Assembly (NCBI GenBank): GCA_021432605.1
Contig: MU271145.1
Location: 1,240,001-1,304,000 of the forward strand
Direction of reading: 5' to 3'
DNA: 64,000 bases
Origin: Coniochaeta sp. PMI_546
Lineage: Eukaryota > Ascomycota > Sordariomycetes > Coniochaetales > Coniochaetaceae
The notes under the pieces are model-generated. The model was not told the origin of the DNA. It searched no databases and saw nothing but the letters and a program-made list of their open reading frames with translations. A program made the position numbers and the translations under genes. This document shows positions 43,946 to 57,100 of this stretch, in pieces (the first letter of the stretch is position 1; each line of letters starts with the position of its first letter).

Positions 43946-46789
43946 TTTCCTACTTGGGAATGGAGAGTTTCAGGAAGATTTAGACCATATACCTGAGGAT
44001 TGTAGATGGGGGAGTTCGGGTTTGATGACTATCTCTCGAGCGACACACTGATTGTCGAGCGCAGGTGTATCTGTGTTGTATGTTGGAGGTCTAGGCGATA
44101 GAGCAGAGGCAAAACCCAATGATCTCCCTTGTTTGCACGGGCTATCCGACCTCTATCCTAAAGACTTAAACATTCGAGCCTGTGGTATAGACTACTCCCG
44201 GTTGTTTGCTGACACTGCTTTGGCATATGTTACGGGCAAGGTGGTTCCCATGACTCGCTTACTGCATTATCTTTGTCCTCGAATAGCCAAACTCAATCAA
44301 GTCAGCAATGGCTGGATGGCCGGGCGGGGGAGGATGCACCAGACCCCAATGTATTCGTCGTCATTACTCACTCATCACAGAGTCAGTAATCTACTGCGGT
44401 AGTCTAGGAGTGGCGACACTTGAATCACGCTCTAATCGCATTTTTGGAGCTATTCAAGTGCAAGCACGGAATCTCAGACGGTATATTATGACGAGTACAC
44501 CTGTCGCAGGATTATGCATTTAGTGTAGCAACTCAAACACATCTTCCGGGACGGCTATTCCCAGTGGAAACACGTACAATCTTATAAAGAGGCGATTAGA
44601 CAGTCGCGCGACCAGACGACCAGTAGCTCTTAGTGTCGAGTAGGCCGACGACCCCCTCAAACGATGATGCGACTACTTCAAAAGACCGTAATTCTCGACA
44701 CCTGGAGGTTATTGCGCGAAGATTTGCAATCCACCACCGGTGTACGGACTGTGTTATAAACAGTCGGACGCAGCAGGCATGCTATACAATATGGCATCTC
44801 TCTTTACTCGTGATCAATTACCTTGGTCGGATAGCTGCAGTTCTTGAAACCGAACATTTTGGGCCAAACGGGAGGCTGCCTGAGGAGTAGACTAAAGCAA
44901 GGTACCGAACCCTATTAAGATAGTGGTGTCGGAAGGAAACCTTATCTCGACAAATTTCGCGTGACAAGACATTCACGAAGAACAAAGACAGGGCCTTAAA
45001 GCCGAGTGCGAGGACTACGTGTACGAGGGCTGGCCGATCCTGCATCGTAGATCCGAGGTCTGGATTGCGATATCAGTCCACTACAGCAGAAAGGACCCCG
45101 ATTCGGAGCGGTGGCAGATGTTTGAGTTGCCGCAGAATGTACTTGTAGCCGCAATGTGGAAGGGGGCTTACTTCGTTCTGTGACAGATCCGCACATTGGA
45201 AACATTGGAAACAAATGCAAGATGGAGGGGTCTTCAAGGGGGGGTTCCTAGCATTCCTTTCCCTTTCTCCGGTTGGGCCGTCGATCAGCCACTGGAGTAC
45301 TTTCTTTGCATTTGATCAACCAGTTGGTACCGGTAGACGACCTTGAAGAGCAAGATGTGTCTGCTTCCATTTTGAGTTCTGATGCGCGGTTAAAGTCATC
45401 GCCGACATCGAGTCTCGACGGAACGGACCTTGAACTTGTCTCCTGGGACGGTGATCCCTTAAATTGCCAACACCACTTCAGTCGGGCAAGGAACAGTGTA
45501 GAGGTTATGCTCGAAATCGCAAGGCTGAGTCCACTACGACATCCTGCCTAAACTTCCATATAGCAATGAGCGAGTCGATGTGCTCTAGTAAAGAAAAAAT
45601 GGAGATAGGAAACACGGAGTATCGTAAAGGAGTCAAGGTACCCTGTCCACCTGCCCAAGATGCCATCGCGAAGACCCACGCTGGGTCTGACCGAAGAGAC
45701 CAGCCTTCAGATGACGCTCCTCAGTATGTAGATTCTGCATCATCTGGAAGGCTGTCGGGACTGCGAGGAAGTGTCTGTTTAAGGCCGGTGCACGAGGTTA
45801 TGCCTAGAGGTAGTGCTGTTCGCGTTGGGAGACACCTCCGAAATAAGAATCAGTGTAGCGAGATCTTGACACTCAGGGTCCAACCAAGATACCTGTGATT
45901 CGCTCTGGCCTCCAAACAACCTCCTTGTTGGTCCAAAAGCATTTCAGGCCAATTGCTTAATTGCCAATTCCCCCTCCTTCAGGGGACCCACAATGGGCGA
46001 CCTGCAGTCTGAACCACTTTCCCGCTCCTGAACCGCTCCTTATCGCCTTGTCTTGCTTCAACTTCCAGGGGCGCTCATGCTTCCTTCTCTTTAACGACTC
46101 TGCCACGTGTAGTAAAGACCTTGCTCGTGGCTGTCGCTAATCGCCTTGTTCAAGCCTCATCATTCACTTGTCGCCGGTTGGCTTGGGTCACGCTACCTAC
46201 CTTGAAGAACAAAAGAAAGCGCCGATTCCGTCCCCAATACCTTGAAGTTTGACCGCCGACCTGGGACTCGGCAAACGCTTCTTTGTCTCTGCAAAGCCAA
46301 GGCATTCTAGCCCGCATCGAGTTGTCTTCGCAGTCCCACCACTCCGCATCCATCTCCCCGCGCAAGCTCACAATAACGTCGTATGGTCTTGTCACCGACC
46401 GTTGATCTGGAGGGCGACAGTTGACCGACCACCGCCGCTTCAATCCGGTGGTCGACTTGGTACAAATAATCACACTCACAACTGGTACTACTTTGCGCAA
46501 CCCGAAGCAAGGTCGGCAACAATCAGTGCCCCGCATTACTTCACCGGCGTTGCCCTCAAGGCAGCTGCTCGACCATATGTGAGTATCGTACCGCGAGCCG
46601 GCTCAGGCACAAGATGACTGGGTTGAACTGACTGACAAAGGATAATAGAGGTGGTAATAGTTTGGCCGGCACGCATCTGTTATCTACGAGTACTCTTGCG
46701 CTTTCGCTGCGAGCCGTGAACAACAACATCAACAGTACATTAAGCTCGCATTCTCACCAACCTAATTCATACCTTGCGAAAGATCCAAA
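43946..46789. promoter_or_regulatory. Intergenic region and CLA4 upstream sequence
   Basis: This 2.8 kb holds the 3' flank of the synthetase gene and the promoter and leader of CLA4. The last 900 bases are pyrimidine-rich. A short plus-strand peptide at 45414-45494 loosely recalls the N-terminal motif of fungal MFS transporters but has no continuation. No supported gene, tRNA or repeat is seen. Confidence 0.5.
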
Positions 46790-49752
46790 ATGGCGACACA
46801 AAACAGGTATGTAGCCATTCTTTTCTCCAAGACTCCACGTGCTCGGAATGGACTCGATGAGCATGTACGAGGTCGTCTGATGGCACCGCTTGCAAGCCAC
46901 ACAGCTTGGTGTCGTGGCCTCGGAATGTACTCTTTGTTCCAGGGTCTTTATTCCGTCTATACTACATAAGACGACGTAGCACCCTTCCTCCGTGTCTTCA
47001 TCTTGACTACCGCTACATACATTTCTCCAGCCTGCAACTCCTTGCTAACGGCGCATACGTACAGTATCTACAGGGCTGACCAGTTCATGAACCCTGGTCC
47101 TGCCCCTAGACCGCCAACCGATAGGCCGCGCCTCAACCTGACACCTAGTCCTAGTCTCCCAGGCAGCATGTCGAATATGAGCCTCAACTCTCCGATGAGA
47201 ACTGGTCCGACCCAATACGCCGGCTCGACCATCTCGCTCCCCATCTCGCGCCAGACCTCTAACAGTACGGATGGTTCAGGTGGTCTAGCCATCATAAAAC
47301 AAGGCTGGGCATCTGTCAGGGAGAATCGCAACTTCCTCAACCCTTGGAAGCAGAAGTTTCTCATCCTCCGCAAGGAGGCTCTCGATTTCCACAAGGCCGA
47401 GGGCAGCAAGGTCGCCTATACCATCCTACTGAAGGATGTGACCAACGTCGGTCGTGTGGAGGCAGCAGGTACCATTTTCGAGATCAAACGAAAGCTTGAT
47501 GGCTCGTCGACAAACCCCGGCGATGATGATGGGTCGACGCGGACGCTGCAGATCAAAGTGAAGGGCGACGATGATCTGTACGAGTGGATTGATTTCATCT
47601 ACGCCCGCTGCCCTGGCATGGGCGGAGTGAGCAACCCTACCAACTTCTCACACGCCGTCCATGTCGGTTTTGACCCGCAGACTGGAGAGTTCGTCGGCTT
47701 GCCCCCTGAGTGGTCGAAACTGCTAAACTCCTCTGCTATTACCAAGGAGGATTATGAGCGCAACCCCCAGGCTGTCTTTGAGGTCTTGGATTTCTACTCT
47801 GACTTGACAAAGCGCGCCGAAAATCCAAACCAGTACCCGAGTCTGACACCCACTCCACCGGCCAGCAGCATGCAGAACAAACAGCTAGGTTATACTAGCG
47901 GTGCTTCTGTTGTCCCGCCGCGTCCGATACAACCAATGCAGCGCCAGCCAAGCTACAATACTGGACCACAGGTTGGAACAAGCCCGGCCCCTCGGCGGCC
48001 GTCTCCAACGGAGTCGCAGCAGCAGCAACGCATGCAGATGCAGAATATGGCATCGAACTATGTGAACCCTGACCGAAGTCGTGAAGAGCAGCGTGCGAGG
48101 GAAGAGGCTGCTGCGCGCCAGAGACAGATGGAAATGGAAGAGCAAAACCGTCGAGATATGGAGGCTTACAATGCCTCGATCCCGAAAACCAAAACCCCCT
48201 TGGCTCAACAGGAGATTGGTGGAGGATACTCGGCTCCTGCTGCGGACAGGTACAACCCAGGCCGTGCTGCTCCTGCCGCACCCAAGGCTATGCAGCAGCA
48301 AGGAGGTAGCCTCAGGGCACAACGGCCAGCTCCGCCGGCTCCAGCTGCGTCTAGCGCAGGCAGACCCCCCATGCAGCAGCAGCAGAGCTCTTCTTCCATT
48401 CCACAATCGCAGGCGCAGACACAGAGACCGCAACGGCCAGATCAACAAGGGGCGCAAAGCACAGCGCAACGATATGCCAATGGCGCGACGAATGCCGCCC
48501 AGGCTCGGCCGAACCCTCCACAGACACAAGCACAGCCTCCTTCCCGACTCCCCGCTCCGGTCAAGCCACTCAATGTTGCCAAGGCCGCTCAAGCGGCCCC
48601 GGCGCAAGATCCTGTTAAGGCAGCCGAAGCGATGCTCACGTCCAAGCCGACCCCTGCCGAGAGGAAGCAGGATGTTCGCATGTCTACTATGTCCGAGAAT
48701 GAGGTCATGGCCCGTCTGAAAGAAGCTGTGTCGAAAGAGGATCCTAATTTGTCCTACTCGAAGCAAAAGAAGATCGGCCAGGGCGCCTCTGGTTCGGTCT
48801 ATGTTGCGAAGGTTAAGGAGACGGCCACTTCTCCCATTGCGATACAGCTGCTGCGGCAACAAGGAGCCAGGGCACAGGTCGCTATCAAACAGATGGATCT
48901 TGCACATCAACCTCGTAAGGAGTTGATTGTCAATGAAATCATGGTTATGAAAGACAGCAAGCACCGAAACATTGTCAATTTCCTGGATGCCTTTCTGCGC
49001 AACAACAATGCGGAGTTGTGGGTTGTTATGGAGTACATGGAGGGTGGTGCCCTGACAGACGTCATTGACAACAACCCCGTCATTACTGAAGAGCAAATCT
49101 CGACCATCTGTCTCGAGGTATGTATCTTGCATTGCGTTGGGATATGGCGCTGCTATACGTTTTGCTAACCAAAGCTCGATAGACATGCCGAGGTCTCCAG
49201 CATCTGCACTCGCAGAACATTATCCACCGTGACATCAAGAGCGACAACGTTCTACTGGATGCTCGTGGCAACGTCAAGATTAGTATGTCATGTTTCCAAT
49301 CCTGCCCAGATATCAAGAGCCGTCGCTAACAAATATCTCTAGCCGATTTCGGCTTCTGCGCCAAGCTTACGGAGACCAAGAACAAGCGAGCCACAATGGT
49401 CGGCACGCCGTACTGGATGGCTCCGGAGGTGGTCAAGCAGAAGGAGTACGGGCCAAAGGTTGACATCTGGTCGCTCGGGATTATGGCAATAGAAATGATC
49501 GAGTCCGAGCCGCCGTACCTCAACGAGGAGCCCCTCAAGGCGCTGTACCTGATCGCGACAAACGGGACGCCGCGGCTGAAGAAGCCAGAGAAACTGAGCA
49601 AGGAACTTAAGGCTTTTCTTTCCGTGTGCCTCTGCGTCGATGTTAAGAGCAGGGCGTCGGCGCGCGAACTGCTGGAACACGACTTCCTCAAGCACGGCTG
49701 CCCGCTCGGGAGCCTGGCCGACCTGCTTGCCTTCAAGAGGGCGGCGAAGTAA
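46790..49752 (+). CDS. CLA4: p21-activated kinase Cla4 (PH, CRIB and kinase domains)
   Basis: Cla4 is a PAK-type effector of Cdc42 and Rac acting in polarity, septation and hyphal growth. The model joins 46790-46806, 47065-49117, 49183-49282 and 49343-49752 (859 residues). A 17-base first exon (MATQNS) is joined over a 258-base intron to [14 protein letters not shown] domain spans about 80-187, and a CRIB motif at 194-226 ([20 protein letters not shown]) binds the GTPase. A Gln/Pro-rich linker follows. The kinase domain runs from about 570 with [18 protein letters not shown] (Asp707), then DFGFCA and GTPYWMAPE. The PH domain separates Cla4 from Ste20. The first intron is much longer than the others here. 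The branch site TGCTAACGG and acceptor TACAG support it. Confidence 0.94.
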
Positions 49753-52700
49753 GGAGGGTTAACTGGCTTTTCGTGTATTTGGGTTCTTGAAGCCGGCACT
49801 TTGACTGGCGGGGTTGAGCGAAAATTCCGTAATGACAACCATGAGAGAAGCGGAGCATGAATGACGAAGCGAATGCCAGCAGAAGCACTATGACATTTTT
49901 CTTTTGCTCTCCTCCCATGTGGAGGGTTTCGACGGCGTTGGAGTAATGGACCGAATAATTGTTGATTTTGCCGACTTTGCATGGAAAAGGGGTCACGAAT
50001 TTTTCAGCCAGAAGGATCATGACAACAAGCTCACGGACAGATCTTGGCACTGTGTGTTAGGTGGACAACTGTCGGGGATGATGCTTTGGGCCTTGCAAGT
50101 GCTATGTTTAGTCATGTGGTATGTGGAGGTTGGAATCGTGGTTCTCCATCAGTTGGTGCTCGTGTGGTTGAGTTGCATATGTTGTCTTCCCATGGATCGC
50201 TGGCTGGCTTATAGATTACAGGTCCTCGTTGATATTCTCTCGTATCTTGTCCCCCGCCCGTGGCAGGTTGATCACGAATAGTGGACAGAGACGAATGCGG
50301 CAGTTTCTTTCTTCAGAAGCAAGCGTTTGAGCTGTGTCCGTCCAGTCGTGGGGGGAAAGGCATGGCCGATGGTGTTCCGTGAAGCTCACGGATGTGAAGA
50401 CTTGGTACGACTCGGATAGGAAAATGATGTTGAAACCCAGCCGGTTCTCCGCATTGACTGTGTGCGTTGGTGAATATGCCGTGTAGGTCTTTGGTCCAGG
50501 AATACGGCCAGAGTTGTGGAAGCTACTGTCATGCTCAGCTCGATGGTAATGAATGAGACTCAGACGTTCTCGGTCCACACGCCGTCTTGAGGCTATCCAG
50601 GTTCCTCTCGTGACGCCTTCGCTGCAGTAGTACTGTAACTTCCCGGGTCACTTGAGGTGGAATCAGTCCAGAAATGTCGAGCTGGAGACAAGAATGACGC
50701 AGTAGTCGTCTATGTCAGGGCCGTCTCGGAGCTGACGAGTAGCGCAGTAGGTATTTGTCAAAGTTGTAACACACAGAGGCACCGAGACATAACGGGCCGA
50801 CCTGTGTGTTCACTATTAATGGTCATTCTTCCACGCACAAAGCTTGTCCCGGCCCATCTGTTGCAGATCGATCGGCAAGACGCATGTGAGGTGCCCCTGG
50901 TGATCTTCCAATATGCTTTGATCATATGAGTTGCGTACCAATATGCCGTGCGTGACCTGTGCTTTTGCATTGCAGCTATTGTGCGTTCATGGCATCTGTG
51001 GGAATATGGTATATGGGCTGCCCCAGAACTACCAATTGCGGAAAGCATCTACGAGACGTGGTAATCTCTACGCGGTTGAAAAGCCCTGGTGTCTCGTCGA
51101 TTGAAATGCTCGTGGACCGTGATCAGCACATGGATGTCAAACACAAAGCCTTGACTATTATGAGTGTGGGACACGTTGACTTTGGCAAGGTCGAGCATTT
51201 TTTTCATCGCCCATACATCAGACAGCCTTCCAGGGAGGGAAGGGGAGCACCTGTTGACTCGAGACTGGAGTTCGATGAGGCCCGAATGAGTGCGATATTG
51301 ACAACACTAAGGCGAGCACTGGGTGGCCGTTTGTTAAAGTATCAGGAGCGGGTTGAAAAGGATAGTCTCGACTATCGCGAAAAATTCGAAGGACGAAGCT
51401 TCTGCATCTCGCTCTGATATTCTTCAGCATCCGGCCACTGGCGAAATTGCATCGTTGCATGTACTTGGGCTTCTGAAAAGGCAATGTGATGTCGACCAAC
51501 TGTACACTAGGGGCGATGATGCAGAGGTACCTTTCAGGTAGGCTACCCGGCTTCCACTTCAAATTGAAGGCCCGCCCACTCTTGCCTCACGTCGCTTTCT
51601 GGGTTCGTCCCTCTTTCTCTGGCTGCCCTACCCTTACACGGTACAGCTTGGGCTTTTCGTGCTGATCTGGATGACGGTATAGCGCGGGGCAGCTGAGAGG
51701 CTGAAACATCAAACCAGCAGCCGCACTCTTTGCAACTCCCGTCCCTTCGACTCTCCCTTCAATGTGCGTTCTGTCCCCTAGATACATCAAATGTCTGCGA
51801 ATTCATTGGGATTTCGGCATCATATCCCAATTCCCTTTTCGGCAATCATACATTCACGGAGGATACCAGGCGGTTAGCCTACCCTAATGGTTGAAGTTCA
51901 GCGCCATGATAGGCCCTTGCCGGCGGGCCGAGAATGCCAAATCCTGCCTGGGTCTAGGGCAAGCCCAGAGACCCAATCAATGCAGCTCAAGCCTCGTTCA
52001 TTCCTGAACCAGTCGGAGGGAGGGGTGGAATACCGGGCTAGGGTACCGCTGCGCTGTGAAGATCATTTTAGGGGCAGCCTTCGCATTTGAATCACCGCAG
52101 GGCAACTTGACGCGGTGTTTCAGATTTCCCTAGCAGATCCCTCCCACACCCGACCCGCGGCTCTGATTGGCGCAAGCGTCCTGCCATTGACCGTGACAGC
52201 ATAATGTCCTGTATGTCCTCTTTGTTACTCGCTAGCAAGCAACTCAATGCGTCTCACGCATCCGCTGTCGTTATCTCTCCAGCAACTTGAGGATCAAGGG
52301 ATGAATGATGGTGGTCGACGGGGACGAGGCTAGCGAGTCTACTACAGTAGTTGCCCCCTTGCCCAAGTTCAGGGCGCTTTCCCAAGCTTTGTCCGCTAGG
52401 GGGACTCAGCTATTTTGCTTAGACGGAACTATGGCGTCGTCGTCATCAGTAGGACCTCGTGTCTTTGCATACGAGGGTCTGTTGATGTGTATGCCGCTCT
52501 GTGGGGTAGGTAGCATCCTGTCTCTCGCATGATGCAAACCTCGATGCTCCTTGTCTGTTCCAAAGTCCCGGACAGCTTGGTCTACGTACCCTACCCGGCA
52601 AAAGGAACAAGATTCGAGAAGGTCTTCCCGTGAATACCAACTCCATGATATAGGTCGATAAAGCATACTATTGTATGTAATGAATAGAACTTGGCACACG

Positions 52701-54142
52701 GCTCATATGATACCAATAAAAGGAAGAATAAAATCCCACCTGTGTCTATTCCCGTCTTCCTTTGTTGATGCATCAAGAAAGAAGGCCGGAATTGGTCGTC
52801 ATCGAAGAGTGCCCGTGGCCCCTCCTGTCCACCAGTATCAAAGCCAACTGATCGGCGGCGTGCTAATTGTGAGAACGAAACGTCAATTAGGAGATAAAAA
52901 GACAAGAGGACACGGCAGTAGTAATCTGTATCAAAGGTAATAGACATATTCGATGACTTGGATGGAGTCGAACACACATCCCGGCAGAACTAGAATGGCC
53001 CCCTTTTAGCACTTGAAGACTTCTGAAGTGCAATGCAATGGCAGCTGGCGGGTACGCTAGACTAGCAAGGGGCTCTCCCAAGGTTTAGCAAGGAACATGA
53101 CGGACGCCATCTACTATGTAGCCCCTAAACAGATGATCGGTTTGTTTCATCCCCCCTCTTGGTGACCCCTTGTTCTACACACACGTACACTTACTCGTCC
53201 CTCCCCTCCCCCCATAGTTCTCCATATCGTGTGTACGTGTACCTCAGTGCACCCACGGGCATCGACCACAGCTCTTTTTCCTGGCTTCCTCCAACAAACT
53301 TAGTCCGGCCCCCACTAACGCTCTTCCTTTCCTCCTCGACATTTTCGTCCTCTACCATTTTCGACTTCAACGTCCGCTTCTCCAGGCTCCTAGCAAACCC
53401 CTATTGTAATGACGCCTGTATATTGACTTGAAATTCTACGATTCTTTCCCCTCTCTTTGACCAATTTGTGGGAGCTTGTGCACTGTTTCAATGCAAAGCT
53501 AGTGCTGGACTAAACTAAAAGTGTTCAATTCTACCCATCCCGATCCATCGACGACGACAAGCACGATTCAATAGCATCAGCACAACACAGCACCGACGAC
53601 GACGACAGGCACAAGTCATCTTCAGACATAACACGATACACCCAACCGTTCCTTGCTCGACATTTGTCTCTGATTTTTGCGTTATACTTTTTGTCAGACG
53701 GAGACCAGCCTGGACACTTGCACTCTCGGCAGACTCGGCGACGACTGCGACGGCAACGACATCGAGACCCTCACAATCTGTTGGCTTGCTTGGCACCTCG
53801 ACTTCTTGCTAGAAAACTCGTGCCTTGCACCTCTTTCGCTCCTTCCTCGAGGTCCGTCGGTCTGATCGTTACCTTGAACTGCCAACCGGCGAACTGCTAC
53901 TTTCCATCCGACTTCCTCCAAGTTCTACATTTCTACCAATTCCTTCCCATCCTACAGCAACCCTTCGGTGAAGGTCAAATATCGGGTTCCAGGCCTACCT
54001 ATTCAACTTCTCCTCACGTATTCGTGGCTTTCCCTCGCATACGATTGCTCACTGTGGGCGTCTTAGCAGGCTCTCTCTCCGGAACCGAGCTTGCGGGTTA
54101 TCTCGCCATATCTCCATGACGGGTCGACTAAAGTAATCGATA
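49753..54142. promoter_or_regulatory. Long intergenic region and PUF gene leader
   Basis: This 4.4 kb gap holds the 3' flank of CLA4 and the promoter and long leader of the RRM plus PUF gene. From about 53150 the sequence is strongly pyrimidine-rich with very few ATGs, as in transcribed leaders. Small upstream frames there are ATGACGCCTGTATATTGA near 53408, ATGCAAAGCTAG near 53491, and one at 54116. Open frames at 50959-51417 and 52591-52977 have no recognisable motif. Confidence 0.5.
54116..54136 (+). promoter_or_regulatory. Short upstream open reading frame of the PUF gene
   Basis: ATG to TAA encodes six residues (MTGRLK) and stops 6 bases before the main ATG at 54143. Termination so close to the start would leave little room for normal reinitiation, so it may limit translation. 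Confidence 0.45.
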
Positions 54143-57100
54143 ATGTCAACAACCCGATCTACTGATCACTTGACAGTTGGCTATCCCTCACAGTCTGCCA
54201 CTGGACAGTCAGGCTCGCCTACTGCCACCTCTCCGATCGAACCTCCATCAGGCGGCGGCATTCGTTCTCCTTTCGGCCTGTCGCCCAGTCTCAATCCTCA
54301 GAATAAAATGTCCGGCGCTCCGCGATCCGGGGCTGGCTCTCCGTCGCACGAAATGGCAGCCGCTGGCCGACTCTTCTCCAAGAGGTACGCAGCTCCAACG
54401 CGCTCGGCGTGCATCTGAATCTCGTGCTAACAAGGTTGCTTATTCACGTAGGGCTCGGGAGATTCAAGCCCAGGAGGGCATTGCTAGCTTGCCAGTCAAC
54501 CCGTGGGCTGGTCCACCAACCAGCGGCAACTCAACTCCTTTGCGAGAAAACATTCCGGAATCACCCACCGACGGTTTCCCGGACTTTGCCCCATTGGCCA
54601 CCCCTGAAAGCCTACCTCAAAACCGCCGCGCTCGTGCCGGCACAGTGCCGTCTAGATTCTCCCCGGGAGGTGCGGCCAATGGATTACTCGGTGTTGCGGG
54701 CCTGCCGCCCAAGACTTCGCGGCCAACACCTTCTCAGACCCCTTTCAAGTCACCGTCACCGAATCTGACGCCCGAGGAGCATGCTACGAGTTCATCGAAT
54801 CTCTTATCGAGACTGCGCGCCGGCTCGTTGCCCCAACGCAGTCCCTTCGTCTCTAATCATATCCCGGGCACCAGTTCGCCCTTCGGTCCTTCTATCTTCA
54901 GTAGTTGGAACCCGAGTGGACGCGAGAGAGGCGCCACGTTGGCTAGCATCGCTAGCGTTGGATCTAACGGACCAAGTTCGCCCGCTCAATCTCACTACTC
55001 GAGAGAGGCGACGGGTGAGAATGATGTCCATATGCGCACTCTTGATTATCTTGGCCTGGCCGAGACCCCACAGCCTCCACGAGCGCAGTTGGCTACCGGC
55101 TATGCCCCTACTTTGGCCGATCTCACCAAGGCTGCTAACCGCTTTCGTTCGTACTCGGTGAACAACAAGGACAAGTACGCCGACGAGGACGAGGACGATT
55201 ATGAAGCCGGGGGCATTTCGATGATGGACAGCCAGTATGAACAGCTTCAGGCGCAACTTGCTGCCACGAATGCCGCAATCCACCACCATAACATGGCCGT
55301 ACAAGCCTTCGCCACAGCTGCAGTGAATCGGCCTCGCGCAAGGACGGCAGGAGTTTTGGACACGCCCCCTTCGCGCGTACTCCGTAACTACTTCCCCACG
55401 CCTTCGAGGCTGGACAACTCTATGTCAGCAGCCGACGCACGGTTGACTGAGGAGAAGGAGTACGACGAAATCCCACAAGCTGTAGCCGCCGTGGCAGCCA
55501 TGACACTCGGTAGATCCAGTAGTCGTAACAATGGCCTGCTCAGTGCTGAGGAGGGCCTCGAAGGACCGACTAGCGCGCTTTGGCTTGGAAGTATCCCGAC
55601 GTCCACTACGACCTCGACACTGACCGAGATGTTCAAGCCCTATGGCGCGATTCACTCAGTTCGTGTTTTGACCCACAAGAATTGTGGCTTTGTCAACTAC
55701 GAGAGGGTTGACAGTGCTATAGCAGCTAAGTCGAACATGAATGGCAAGGAGATCTTCCCTGGCGCCGGGCCCATCCGCATCAATTTCGCAAAACCGCCGT
55801 CTGCTTCTAATACACCGGGACACGACGGAGCTTTCCCGTCCCCAAGTCCGGTTCCATTCGCAAAGGGACAAGATACACATTCCGGAATGAACGGAAGTGG
55901 CGCGACTAGCGAAGCAGGCCCAACGCCTCTAGTTACAAGCGTCAGCCCAACGGTTCCACCTCTTCGTGAGATCACCGCTGATATCATGGAAATCCTCAAG
56001 GAATTTGGAGCCACGGACGAGGATAGATATCGCATCTCCCAAAGTGTCCAGAGAGCGGTCTCGTACAACGGCTTTATCGACGAGATCCCCCCTATCAAGG
56101 AGCCTGCGCATACCCGTGTTCACGATGCACCCAAGCTTCGGGACATTCGCAAGAGGATTGACAATCAGACACTGTCACAGGCAGAGATCGAGAACATCGC
56201 TATCGATATGCTGCCTGAGATTGCGGAACTCTCGTCTGATTACCTGGGTAATACAGTTGTCCAGAAACTGTTCGAGCATTGCTCGGACGACTTGCGAGAC
56301 TCGATGCTGGCTGAGATTGCGCCGCATATGGCTGAGATTGGCGTCCACAAAAACGGGACTTGGGCTGCGCAAAAGATCATCGAGGTCTGTACGACACCGA
56401 AGCAAATGTCGCTTATTGTGGAACATCTTCACGCCTACACTACGCCTCTCTTCCTGGACCAGTACGGCAACTACGTCTTGCAGGGCTGTCTCAAATTTGG
56501 CTCGCCTTACAACAACTTCATCTTTGAGACGATGATGGGCAGGATGTGGGAGATTGGCCAAGGGCGGTACGGCGCTCGTGCCATGCGGGCTTGCCTGGAG
56601 AGTCACCATGCCACCAAAGACCAGCAACGGATGCTTGCTGCGGCAATTGCTACTCAGAGCGTGCAACTAGCCACGAATGCTAACGCTGCTCTGCTGTTGA
56701 CCTGGTTCCTCGATACGTGCACATTTCCACAGCGGCGTACTGTTCTGGCACCGCAGCTGGTGCCGTACCTTGTCTACCTATGCACCCACAAGGTCGCTTA
56801 CCTGACCGTTCTCAAGGTGATCAACCAGAAGGCCGAGGCTGAAGCGAGGGACATGCTCCTCAAAGCGCTCTTCTTCTCCGAGAATGATCAGATATTGGAA
56901 GCCATCCTTGCTGATCCCAACTCGGGTGCGACTTTCATTTTCAAAGTGCTCACCACACCCTTCTTCGACGACAGCATCCGCAGCCAGGTGGTTGATAATG
57001 TCAAAGCTGTCTTGATCCGTATCAAGGCGCATGGTAACTCGGGATATAAGCGCTTGATGGATGAAGTTGGCCTGTCCACTCGTAACGGCGGTGGCGGGGG

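Noticed and set aside
47885-49186. Minus-strand open frame of 433 codons opposite CLA4
   Set aside because: It lies wholly antisense to the Gln/Pro-rich linker and kinase exon of CLA4 and is Leu/Arg-rich, the expected shadow of that coding sequence.
50959-51417. Plus-strand frame containing VGHVDFGK, which recalls the GTPase motif GHVDHGK
   Set aside because: Only that short string matches. No other GTPase motif follows and the surroundings do not resemble a translation factor.
53664-54119. Open frame of about 150 codons just before the PUF gene
   Set aside because: It has no ATG near its beginning and lies in the pyrimidine-rich leader, so it is most likely untranslated sequence.
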